Assembly (NCBI GenBank): GCA_014860725.1
Contig: JACZJD010000565.1
Coordinates: 1-5,671, forward strand
Direction: 5' to 3'
Source: Aquamicrobium sp.
Lineage (GTDB): Bacteria; Pseudomonadota; Alphaproteobacteria; Rhizobiales; Rhizobiaceae
DNA: 5,671 nt
The notes beneath the pieces were generated by a model that worked only from the letters and a program-made list of their open reading frames with translations, did not search any database and was not told where the DNA came from. The translations under genes and the position numbers were made by a program. This document shows positions 1-5,166 of the stretch, one piece after another (position 1 is the first letter of the stretch; every line of letters begins with the position of its first letter).

Positions 1-445
1 CGTCCCACGCGACCTGACCTTCGGGGCAGGTCTGGACGGTCTTGAAGAACAGCGACTGGCCGGCGGCCGTCGCCGCCAGCGTGCCCGACAGCACGAACTC
101 GTCGTAATGGGCGTCTTCGAGCGGGCCGCCCGCCCAGGTGACGGCCTTGACGCCGGAGGCGACGTCGCGGCCGTGCAGCTTGTAGGCGTGGGCGTAGTCG
201 CCGCGCTCGATGTCGAGCGACCAGCCGGCCTTGGGCTGCGGCCTGACGCCGATATAGCCTTCCGGCACCTCGACGCGCACGGTATGCGTCGGCTGGCCGT
301 CGCAGCCGTGGCCGATGCGCACGACGGCCTTGTAGCCGCCGGGGGCGGCCTCGGCCTTTTCGAGCGTGGCGTGGGCGTGGGCGGTGGCGATGGATAGCGC
401 CGACAGCGCGGTGGCTGCGGCGAACTGGATGAGTAGATGACGCAC
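1..445 (-). CDS. YcnI/DUF1775-family periplasmic copper-binding-type protein (3' end missing)
   Basis: 148 codons are visible; the C-terminus lies beyond the left edge. Residues 1-24 form a Sec signal peptide: R2/H3, a hydrophobic core rich in Ala and Leu, then an AHA cleavage site. The mature protein would begin H25-A-T-L-E. In characterised YcnI proteins the N-terminal His of the mature chain is a Cu(II) ligand, so H25 is the expected metal residue. The family pattern continues with YKAVVRIGHGCDG (38-50), VRVEVPEGYIGVRPQPKAGW (57-75) and a C-terminal block with TC (139-140) and W145. W145 may correspond to the conserved Trp reported near the copper site of Bacillus YcnI. The start is GTG at 443-445, supported by AAAGGAA five bases upstream and by the signal peptide beginning there. 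It lies 60 bp downstream of the DUF2946 gene on the same strand, probably in one transcript. A copper role is inferred from the family. The assignment itself is confident. Confidence 0.9.
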   Translation of the reverse strand, partial: MRHLLIQFAAATALSALSIATAHAHATLEKAEAAPGGYKAVVRIGHGCDGQPTHTVRVEVPEGYIGVRPQPKAGWSLDIERGDYAHAYKLHGRDVASGVKAVTWAGGPLEDAHYDEFVLSGTLAATAAGQSLFFKTVQTCPEGQVAWD

Positions 446-457
446 GGTCGTTCCTTT
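446..457 (-). promoter_or_regulatory. Ribosome binding site fixing the GTG start of the YcnI-like gene
   Basis: On the minus strand AAAGGAA (451-457) lies five bases before GTG at 443-445. No ATG occurs in frame near the signal peptide, so this site decides the start. Confidence 0.65.
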
Positions 458-505
458 CAGCGTCTGGAAATCAGAATGTCGCCCTTGTGAGAGGGCAGCT
501 GTTTC

Positions 506-910
506 TCAGGCTGAAAGCGGGGGTGCGCGGATTGCCGGGGGCGGCGCGTCGAGCCGCTCGGCGGGGCTCGTGCCGGAGGCGGTGTAAAGTGCGGCGATGA
601 GCGCAGCGGGCGCGGGGAAGGCCGCGAAGGATGCCGGCACCGCCTTGTAGCCGGCCATGCCGCCGCAGGCGTTGCCGATCAGGCAGATCGGGCAGTCGTC
701 GAGCGGGCCGGCCGGCAGGTCGCCGGACGAGGCCGCCTGCGTGTCGAGGCCGAGGGTGGTGCAGATCGCCAGATGCCCGCCCTCGGGCATCTGCGACGCG
801 GCGAGCGGCTGCAGCGCGTTCAGGAGCAGCACCAGCGCGCCGACGAACGCGAACAGGAAACGGTCGCGCCGCAGCGATGCGAACAGGGAGAGGCGGGGTG
901 CCGTGCTCAT
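506..910 (-). CDS. DUF2946-family small membrane-anchored protein with a CxxC motif
   Basis: 134 residues. A basic N-terminus (R6, R14, R15, R17) precedes one hydrophobic segment (about 18-38, FLFAFVGALVLLLNALQPLAA), which may be a membrane anchor or an uncleaved signal. The remainder is probably periplasmic and holds C50 (HLAIC), the pair C73-P-I-C76 in DDCPICLIG, and C82 in NACGG, followed by an Ala/Pro-rich tail. The single hydrophobic N-terminus plus DCPxC pattern is typical of DUF2946, whose biochemical function I do not know. Members often sit near copper genes, and here a YcnI-like gene follows 60 bp downstream. The cysteines could bind metal or be redox active; this is inference. The frame stays open upstream to 1075, but that part would be Arg-rich and overlap the LOG gene, so ATG at 908-910 is chosen. 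There is no Shine-Dalgarno sequence, and a promoter-like element abuts the ATG. Confidence 0.78.
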   Translation of the reverse strand: MSTAPRLSLFASLRRDRFLFAFVGALVLLLNALQPLAASQMPEGGHLAICTTLGLDTQAASSGDLPAGPLDDCPICLIGNACGGMAGYKAVPASFAAFPAPAALIAALYTASGTSPAERLDAPPPAIRAPPLSA

Positions 911-913
911 GGG

Positions 914-929
914 CAACAGATAGCCCAAA
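914..929 (-). promoter_or_regulatory. Putative promoter -10 region of the DUF2946-YcnI unit, possibly leaderless
   Basis: Read on the minus strand from 929 to 914 the sequence is tttgggctatctgttg, and only three more bases separate it from the ATG. With TATCTG (917-922) as the -10 box, six bases lie between it and the ATG, so transcription would begin at or beside the start codon. GGCTAT resembles the GCTA-type -10 boxes of alphaproteobacterial housekeeping promoters. The best -35 candidate at 17-bp spacing (940-945, TGGCGG) is poor. It matches 13 of 16 bases of the element before dapE (3361-3376). No Shine-Dalgarno sequence is present. Confidence 0.35.
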
Positions 930-967
930 CCGGCGCGATCCGCCACTGCGACGCCTGCGACACGGCG

Positions 968-989
968 GCGCTGCCTCCACGGGCAGCGC
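968..989 (-). terminator. Strong hairpin between the LOG and DUF2946 genes; possible terminator of the LOG gene
   Basis: A perfect 8-bp stem (gcgctgcc at 968-975, ggcagcgc at 982-989) closes a six-base loop. It begins about 25 bases beyond the LOG stop codon on the minus strand. No T tract follows, so it is not a classical intrinsic terminator. It could slow or end transcription, or protect the LOG 3' end. Confidence 0.35.
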
Positions 990-994
990 TTCCC

Positions 995-1009
995 GGCCGC
1001 GATGCGGCC
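995..1009 (-). other. Short hairpin just after the LOG stop codon
   Basis: The perfect 6-bp arms ggccgc (995-1000) and gcggcc (1004-1009) enclose three bases. It starts five bases beyond the stop codon of the LOG gene and is followed, on the minus strand, by the stronger hairpin at 968-989. GC-rich DNA produces such arms by chance, so function is uncertain. Confidence 0.25.
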
Positions 1010-1013
1010 AACC

Positions 1014-1856
1014 CTAGCGAAGCTCGTAGAAGTCGCTGACGATCTTCCACGCCTCCTCGGCGGTGTCGACCGCATCGATGATGTGCTGGTCGCCGGGCGA
1101 GATCGTGCCCTGCTCGGCGAGATAATCGAGATCGAGGGCCCGCTTCCAGAACTCCTTGCCGAACAGGATCACCGGCACCCGCTCCATGCGCCCGGTCTGG
1201 ATCAGCGTCAGCGTCTCGAACAGCTCGTCCATGGTGCCGAAGCCGCCGGGGAAGATGGCGACGGCCTTCGCCCGCATGATGAAGTGCATCTTGCGGATCG
1301 CGAAATAGTGGAAGTTGAAGCACAGCTCCGGCGTGACGTAGGCGTTGGGCGCCTGCTCGTGCGGCAGCACGATGTTGAGGCCGATCGACGGCGCGCCGCA
1401 GTCGGCCGCGCCCCGGTTGCCCGCCTCCATGACGCCCGGCCCGCCGCCGGTGACGATGACGAACTCGCGATAGTAGGTCGTGGCGGAAAATTCCGAGCAC
1501 AGCCGCGCGAACTGGCGCGCCTCGGCATAGTAGCGGGCGCTGGCCTCGAGGTTCTTCTTCTGGGTCTCGTTCTTGGCCGCCCATGCCGGGCCGCCGGGCT
1601 CGGGAATGCGCGCGCCGCCGAACAGGATGACCGTCGAGCGGATGCCGCGCTCGGTGAGCGCCATCTCCGGCTTGAGCAGTTCGAGCTGGAGGCGGACCGG
1701 CCGCAGCTCCCGCCGCGTCATGAAGTCCTCGTCGGTCCAGGCGAGCTTGTAGGCCGGCGCGCGGGTCTGCGGCGTGTCGGGTACGGCCTTGGCGCGCTCC
1801 AGATCCTCGTGCGAGTGCGGCAGCGGCGTCCAGCCGGCCTTTTCCTCCGGGTTCAT
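1014..1856 (-). CDS. LOG-family (TIGR00730) nucleotide 5'-monophosphate phosphoribohydrolase
   Basis: 280 residues, cytoplasmic. Proteins of this family cleave the base-ribose bond of nucleoside 5'-monophosphates. Some release active cytokinins from their ribotides; others act on purine nucleotides in general. They were formerly mis-annotated as lysine decarboxylases. The Rossmann-like core opens with VILFGGAR (76-83). The nucleotide-binding stretch TGGGPGVMEAGNRGA is at 136-150, RKMHFIMRAKA at 188-198, and the signature PGGFGTMDE at 203-211, including the catalytic-type Glu. The roughly 75 residues before the core make it longer than the ~190-residue plant-type LOGs and much shorter than PpnN. 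It fits the ~280-residue alphaproteobacterial group. The ATG has a good AGGA site (minus-strand AGGAAAGC just upstream). It is divergent from dapD across 160 bp and is probably transcribed alone. Family is certain; the physiological substrate (purine salvage or cytokinin) is not determined by sequence. Confidence 0.93.
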   Translation of the reverse strand: MNPEEKAGWTPLPHSHEDLERAKAVPDTPQTRAPAYKLAWTDEDFMTRRELRPVRLQLELLKPEMALTERGIRSTVILFGGARIPEPGGPAWAAKNETQKKNLEASARYYAEARQFARLCSEFSATTYYREFVIVTGGGPGVMEAGNRGAADCGAPSIGLNIVLPHEQAPNAYVTPELCFNFHYFAIRKMHFIMRAKAVAIFPGGFGTMDELFETLTLIQTGRMERVPVILFGKEFWKRALDLDYLAEQGTISPGDQHIIDAVDTAEEAWKIVSDFYELR

Positions 1857-1910
1857 GCTTTCCTGTCCCGTCTCGTGCCGCGCGCCGGGTCCGGCGGCGG
1901 CGTCCCGTCA

Positions 1911-1939
1911 TTGACCCCCATCCGCGCTTCGCATAGGTT
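1911..1939 (+). promoter_or_regulatory. Candidate distal promoter of dapD
   Basis: TTGACC (1911-1916), a 17-bp spacer, then TAGGTT (1934-1939). The -35 box is good and the -10 box weak. Transcription would start near 1946, giving a leader of about 70 bases. Confidence 0.35.
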
Positions 1940-1951
1940 CCGCGCGGCCCG

Positions 1952-1981
1952 GGGACACCCTCGTCGATCAAAGCCTATTAC
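1952..1981 (+). promoter_or_regulatory. Candidate proximal promoter of dapD
   Basis: GGGACA (1952-1957) and CTATTA/TATTAC (1975-1981) are separated by 17-18 bp. The -10 box is better than that of the distal candidate, and its CTAT core is shared with the elements before dapE and the DUF2946 gene. The start would fall near 1987, leaving a leader of about 30 bases that contains the GGAG ribosome binding site (2006-2009). Confidence 0.4.
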
Positions 1982-2016
1982 CCACCCCTTAACAGCGCGT
2001 GTAGCGGAGCATTTCC

Positions 2017-2871
2017 ATGACCAGACCGGACCTCGCAGCCCTGGAGAAGACCATCGAGAAGGCCTTCGACGAGCGCGACGCCGTCTCGACCGACACGCGT
2101 GGCGAGGTGCGCGAGGCGGTGGGTCATGCGCTCGACCTGCTCGACCGCGGCGAGGCCCGCGTCGCCGAGCGCCAGGCCGACGGCGCGTGGAAGGTCAACC
2201 AGTGGCTGAAGAAGGCGGTGCTGCTGTCCTTCCGCCTGAATCCCATGGAAGTGGTCAGGGGCGGGCCGGGCGAGGCCGTGTGGTGGGACAAGGTTCCCTC
2301 CAAGTTCGACGGCTGGTCGGCCAACGAGTTCGAGCGCGCCGGCTTCCGCGCCGTGCCCAACTGCGTGGTGCGCCGCTCGGCCTATGTCGCGCCGGGCGCG
2401 GTGCTGATGCCGTCCTTCGTCAATCTCGGCGCCTGGGTCGGCGAGGGCACCATGGTCGACACCTGGGCGACGGTCGGCTCCTGCGCCCAGATCGGCAGGA
2501 ACGTGCACCTGTCCGGCGGCGTCGGCATCGGCGGCGTGCTGGAGCCGATGCAGGCCGGCCCGACCATCATCGAGGACAACTGCTTCATCGGCGCGCGCTC
2601 CGAGGTGGTCGAAGGCTGCATCGTGCGCGAGGGCTCGGTGCTCGGCATGGGCGTCTTCATCGGCAAGTCGACCAAGATCGTCGACCGCGAGACCGGCGAC
2701 GTCTTCTACGGCGAGGTGCCGCCCTATTCGGTGGTGGTGGCCGGCACGCTTCCGGGCAGGCCGTTCCCGAACGGCGAGCCGGGTCCGAGCCTCTACTGCG
2801 CCGTCATCGTCAAGAAGGTGGACGAGAAGACGCGCTCCAAGACCTCGATCAACGAACTGCTGCGCGACTGA
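2017..2871 (+). CDS. dapD: 2,3,4,5-tetrahydropyridine-2,6-dicarboxylate N-succinyltransferase
   Basis: 284 residues, the usual length. DapD transfers succinyl from succinyl-CoA to tetrahydrodipicolinate, giving N-succinyl-2-amino-6-oxopimelate, in the diaminopimelate branch that supplies lysine and peptidoglycan. The N-terminal helical domain (about 1-110) includes [20 protein letters not shown] (55-74). The left-handed beta-helix of hexapeptide repeats follows (about 115-245), with [20 protein letters not shown] (138-157), [11 protein letters not shown] (167-177) and [10 protein letters not shown] (191-200). D148 (MVDTW) and E196 (RSEVVEG) fit the positions of the Asp/Glu pair discussed as catalytic in the Mycobacterium bovis enzyme. 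The C-terminal strand region ([13 protein letters not shown], 257-269) is typical. The start is ATG 2017 with GGAG seven bases upstream. It is the first gene of the plus-strand group and precedes the DUF805 gene by 38 bp. Two candidate promoters precede it. The enzyme is presumably an active trimer in the cytoplasm. Confidence 0.98.
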   Translation: MTRPDLAALEKTIEKAFDERDAVSTDTRGEVREAVGHALDLLDRGEARVAERQADGAWKVNQWLKKAVLLSFRLNPMEVVRGGPGEAVWWDKVPSKFDGWSANEFERAGFRAVPNCVVRRSAYVAPGAVLMPSFVNLGAWVGEGTMVDTWATVGSCAQIGRNVHLSGGVGIGGVLEPMQAGPTIIEDNCFIGARSEVVEGCIVREGSVLGMGVFIGKSTKIVDRETGDVFYGEVPPYSVVVAGTLPGRPFPNGEPGPSLYCAVIVKKVDEKTRSKTSINELLRD

Positions 2872-2909
2872 CGCCATGCTGGGCTGATGCAGGAAGCGGA
2901 TATCTCGTC

Positions 2910-3299
2910 ATGATGCAGATGGCCTGGCTCTTCCTCGGCTTTTCCGGGCGCATAGACCGCAGCGTCTATGCGCTGGCCGGGCTGTTCGTCTTCGTCGTGC
3001 AGATGTTCGTGGTCTACCGCTACCTCCAGCCCTTCCTCGGCACGCTGGCCAACGGCAATTTCGACCCGTCCGAGACGCTGGTGCTGTCGCCGATGACCAA
3101 CTTCCAGAGCGGCATCTTCCTGCTCGGCCAGCTCGCCCATATCGCGCTCGCCGCCAAGCGCATCCACGATTTCGGCAAGTCCGGCTTCTTCGCGCTGCTG
3201 TTCATGTTCGCGGGGCTGGTCGCCTATCTGGCGCTGTGCCTCATTCCCGGAACGCCCGGCCCCAACAAGTACGGGGCGCGCACCAACGCGCCGAAATAG
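2910..3299 (+). CDS. DUF805-family inner membrane protein
   Basis: 129 residues, unknown function. The family pattern is clear: an aromatic N-terminus ending in FSGRIDRSVYALA (11-23), the central RIHDFGKSGFFALL (84-97), and the terminal PGTPGPNKYG (113-122) before a short polar tail. Three hydrophobic segments are visible at about 19-36, 66-82 and 93-112, so it is an integral membrane protein. The frame is open far upstream through dapD in another register, so the start must be chosen. ATG 2910 is preferred because the protein resemblance begins there and AGGA (2891-2894) lies upstream, although 15 bases is a long spacing. ATG 2913 and 2919 are alternatives. It lies 38 bp after dapD and 84 bp before dapE on the same strand, and probably shares the dapD transcript. 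No link to diaminopimelate synthesis can be read from the protein. Confidence 0.9.
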   Translation: MMQMAWLFLGFSGRIDRSVYALAGLFVFVVQMFVVYRYLQPFLGTLANGNFDPSETLVLSPMTNFQSGIFLLGQLAHIALAAKRIHDFGKSGFFALLFMFAGLVAYLALCLIPGTPGPNKYGARTNAPK

Positions 3300-3333
3300 C
3301 CGCAGCCGGCCGGGCCTGGTCCGAGCGGCGGCC

Positions 3334-3355
3334 GCGTCTGTACGGTGACAGACGC
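3334..3355 (+). promoter_or_regulatory. Perfect inverted repeat upstream of dapE, possible operator or hairpin
   Basis: The arms gcgtctgt (3334-3341) and acagacgc (3348-3355) are perfectly complementary around a six-base centre. The repeat starts 34 bases after the DUF805 stop codon and covers the putative -35 box of dapE (GTGACA, 3345-3350). It could be an operator, or an RNA hairpin for read-through transcripts. There is no immediate T tract, only TTT six bases further on. Confidence 0.4.
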
Positions 3356-3373
3356 CCGCGTTTGGACTATCCC
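3345..3373 (+). promoter_or_regulatory. Putative dapE promoter giving a nearly leaderless mRNA
   Basis: GTGACA (3345-3350, five of six matches to TTGACA), a 17-bp spacer and TATCCC (3368-3373) end ten bases before ATG 3384. Transcription would begin around 3379-3381, leaving three to five bases of leader. There is no Shine-Dalgarno sequence before this ATG, which agrees with leaderless translation. The -10 surroundings (tttggactatcccttg, 3361-3376) closely resemble the sequence before the DUF2946 gene. Confidence 0.4.
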
Positions 3374-3383
3374 TTGGCTCACC

Positions 3384-4571
3384 ATGAGCCTGCCGACAGA
3401 CCCCGCCACAAACCTCGCCGCCCTGATCCGCTGCCCGTCCGTCACTCCGGACGAGGGCGGGGCGCTGTCCGCGCTCGCGGAGATGCTGGCGCCGCTGGGC
3501 TTCGCCGTCGAGCGGCCGGTCTTCCGCGAGGACGGCACGCCCGACGTCGAGAACCTCTACGCGCGGCTCAGCGGCAACGGCCCGCACCTGATGTTCGCCG
3601 GCCACACCGACGTCGTGCCGCCGGGCGACGAGGCCGACTGGACGCACCCGCCCTTCTCGGCCGCCGTCGCGGACGGGTTCATGTACGGGCGCGGCGCGGT
3701 GGACATGAAGGGCGGCATCGCCTGCTTCGTGGCGGCGCTCGCCCGCCATGTCGAGGCGCAGGGCGCGCCGAAGGGCTCGGTGTCGCTGCTCGTCACCGGC
3801 GACGAGGAGGGCCCCGCCGTCAACGGCACGGTGAAGCTGCTCGAATGGGCGGCGGCGCGCGGCGAGAGCTGGGACGCGGCCATCGTCGGCGAGCCGACCA
3901 ACCCGGACGCGCTCGGCGACATGGTCAAGGTCGGCCGCCGCGGCTCGCTGACCGGCGACGTCGTGGTGCACGGCCGGCAGGGCCACGTCGCCTATCCGCA
4001 TCTCGCCGACAATCCCGTGCGCGGGCTCGTCACACTGCTCGACGCGCTGCTGCATCCGGCGCTGGACGAGGGCACCGGGAACTTCCAGCCGTCCAACCTC
4101 GAGATCACCACCGTCGATGTCGGCAACCGGGCGACCAACGTCATCCCGGCGCGGGCGACGGCGACCTTCAACGTGCGCTTCAACGACACGTGGACGGTCG
4201 AGACGCTGCAGGCCGAGATCCACAACCGGCTCGACGGCGCGGCGCGGCGCGGCCGGCTGCGGCCGGGCAAGGAGGATCAAATCGCTTTCGAGCTCACCTG
4301 GCGCGACCGCCCCAGCCACGTCTTCCTGACGCGCGACGGGAAGCTGGTGTCGGGCCTTTCCGCCGCCATCGAGGCGGCGACGGGCAGGCGGCCGGCGCTT
4401 TCCACCTCGGGCGGCACGTCGGATGCGCGCTTCATCAAGGACTATTGCCCGGTGGTGGAGTTCGGGCTGGTCGGCAAGACCATGCACATGGTGGACGAGC
4501 GGGTGGCGCTCGCCGATCTGGAGACGCTGACGCGGATCTACCGGCGTTTCCTCGAGGACTGGTTCGGCTGA
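3384..4571 (+). CDS. dapE: Succinyl-diaminopimelate desuccinylase
   Basis: 395 residues, normal for this M20 family metallopeptidase. DapE hydrolyses N-succinyl-LL-diaminopimelate to LL-diaminopimelate and succinate at a two-zinc site, two steps after DapD. All expected residues are visible: H74 and D76 in [12 protein letters not shown], bridging D107 in [11 protein letters not shown], catalytic E141 and ligand E142 in TGDEEGPA, E170 in VGEPT, and H368 in GKTMHMVDE. The inserted dimerisation domain (about 180-295) has [23 protein letters not shown] (184-206), with the His that family members contribute to the partner's active site. The substrate-binding [11 protein letters not shown] is at 340-350. 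GTG 3345 would add 13 residues, but family members begin close to [21 protein letters not shown], and the GTG lies inside the inverted repeat; ATG 3384 is therefore chosen. No ribosome binding site is seen. The following gene starts one base after the stop codon. Confidence 0.97.
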   Translation: MSLPTDPATNLAALIRCPSVTPDEGGALSALAEMLAPLGFAVERPVFREDGTPDVENLYARLSGNGPHLMFAGHTDVVPPGDEADWTHPPFSAAVADGFMYGRGAVDMKGGIACFVAALARHVEAQGAPKGSVSLLVTGDEEGPAVNGTVKLLEWAAARGESWDAAIVGEPTNPDALGDMVKVGRRGSLTGDVVVHGRQGHVAYPHLADNPVRGLVTLLDALLHPALDEGTGNFQPSNLEITTVDVGNRATNVIPARATATFNVRFNDTWTVETLQAEIHNRLDGAARRGRLRPGKEDQIAFELTWRDRPSHVFLTRDGKLVSGLSAAIEAATGRRPALSTSGGTSDARFIKDYCPVVEFGLVGKTMHMVDERVALADLETLTRIYRRFLEDWFG

Positions 4572-4572
4572 G

Positions 4573-5166
4573 ATGCCTCCCGCCGAAGACATATACCGGC
4601 AGCTCTACGGCGCCTGGCGCATGATGACTGGCAAGCGCGACGGCCTGCGCCTGCTCGACCTCACGCTCGACGGGTTCTGGAACTCGTTTTTCGCCATCGT
4701 GGTGGCGGGGCCGGCCATGCTCGCGAGCTGGGTGCCGCTGGCGGGCGAGCTGTCCGGGGCCGGTGCCGGCTTCGGCATGCGCCTTTCCATGCTGGTGCGG
4801 CTGGCGATCGTCGATGTCGGCGCCTGGGTGCTGCCGCTCGTCGGCCTCGCCGCCGTCGCCGGCTATGCCGGCCTGCGCGCCCGCTTCGTCCATTTCGTCG
4901 TCGCCAGCAACTGGGCCTCGGCGATCTTCGTCTGGATGACGCTGCCGGTGTCGCTGCTGCGCATCGTCGCGCCCGCCGCGTCCGACCTTGCCGCGAGCCT
5001 GTCGCTCGTCGTCTTCCTGGTCACGCTGGTGCTCTACTGGCGGCTGACCGACGCGGCGCTGGAGAAGGGTCCGGGCACGGCGAGCGCCGTCTTCGGCGGC
5101 ATGCTGGCCGCCTCGATCTTCACCCTTCTCGCCCTGCAGGGCCTTCTCGGCGTCTCGCCGTCGTAA
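4573..5166 (+). CDS. Multi-pass membrane protein of unknown function, coupled to dapE
   Basis: 197 residues, not assignable to a named family by eye. A polar N-terminus of about 33 residues (EDIYRQLYGAWRMMTGKRDGLRLLDLTLDGF) precedes about five hydrophobic segments: roughly 37-56, 72-97, 105-131, 139-157 and 172-193. No catalytic or metal motif stands out. Small polar patches include R101/R103 (LRARFVHFVV), and N113/W114 in the third segment. The ATG follows the dapE TGA after one base. The only purine-rich site is GAGGA (4554-4558), 14 bases upstream, so it is probably translated by coupling to dapE. That ties its expression to dapE. Rhizobial genomes seem to carry a similar unnamed membrane protein after dapE (recollection, unchecked). 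Its last 47 bp overlap the converging transporter gene. It is a real gene by codon use and coherent membrane architecture; function unknown. Confidence 0.82.
   Translation: MPPAEDIYRQLYGAWRMMTGKRDGLRLLDLTLDGFWNSFFAIVVAGPAMLASWVPLAGELSGAGAGFGMRLSMLVRLAIVDVGAWVLPLVGLAAVAGYAGLRARFVHFVVASNWASAIFVWMTLPVSLLRIVAPAASDLAASLSLVVFLVTLVLYWRLTDAALEKGPGTASAVFGGMLAASIFTLLALQGLLGVSPS

Noticed and set aside
107..397. 96-codon plus-strand open frame over the YcnI-like gene
   Set aside because: The minus strand holds a clear signal peptide and DUF1775 pattern, while this frame is low-complexity Gly/Ala/Val sequence.
481..496. Hairpin (gccct/agggc, 5 bp, six-base loop) between the DUF2946 and YcnI-like genes
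   Set aside because: A short stem with no T tract lies inside a likely two-gene transcript. It is well within chance for this base composition.
1883..1896. Inverted repeat cgccgg/ccggcg in the LOG leader
   Set aside because: Only two bases separate the arms, and the sequence is pure G/C in a GC-rich leader. There is no positional reason to call it an operator.
1978..2877. 299-codon minus-strand open frame opposite dapD
   Set aside because: An exact antisense shadow of dapD, rich in Ala, Asp, His and Arg, with no motif and no ribosome binding site of note.
2875..2886. Four-codon mini-ORF (ATG CTG GGC TGA) before the DUF805 gene
   Set aside because: It is too short to judge, has no ribosome binding site and no attenuation-type residue content. 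Likely chance.
1002..2909. Long plus-strand open frame running from 1002 into the DUF805 gene
   Set aside because: It is antisense to the LOG gene and then a wrong frame of dapD, with Arg/Ala/Gly/Asp-rich low-quality sequence. Only its last 129 codons (2910-3299) are a real protein. GC-rich DNA has few stop codons.
3345..3383. GTG 3345 as the dapE start (13 extra residues)
   Set aside because: It has no ribosome binding site, it lies in the centre of an inverted repeat and at the putative -35 box, and the family resemblance begins at ATG 3384.
2793..4592. 599-codon minus-strand open frame opposite dapE and DUF805
   Set aside because: Its composition (Arg, His, Gln, Asp-rich) mirrors the codon pattern of dapE on the other strand. 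It has no recognisable domain, and it covers two solid genes.
3236..4624. 462-codon plus-strand open frame over dapE
   Set aside because: An Arg-rich alternate frame of dapE with no family resemblance. The true dapE frame carries all the metal ligands.
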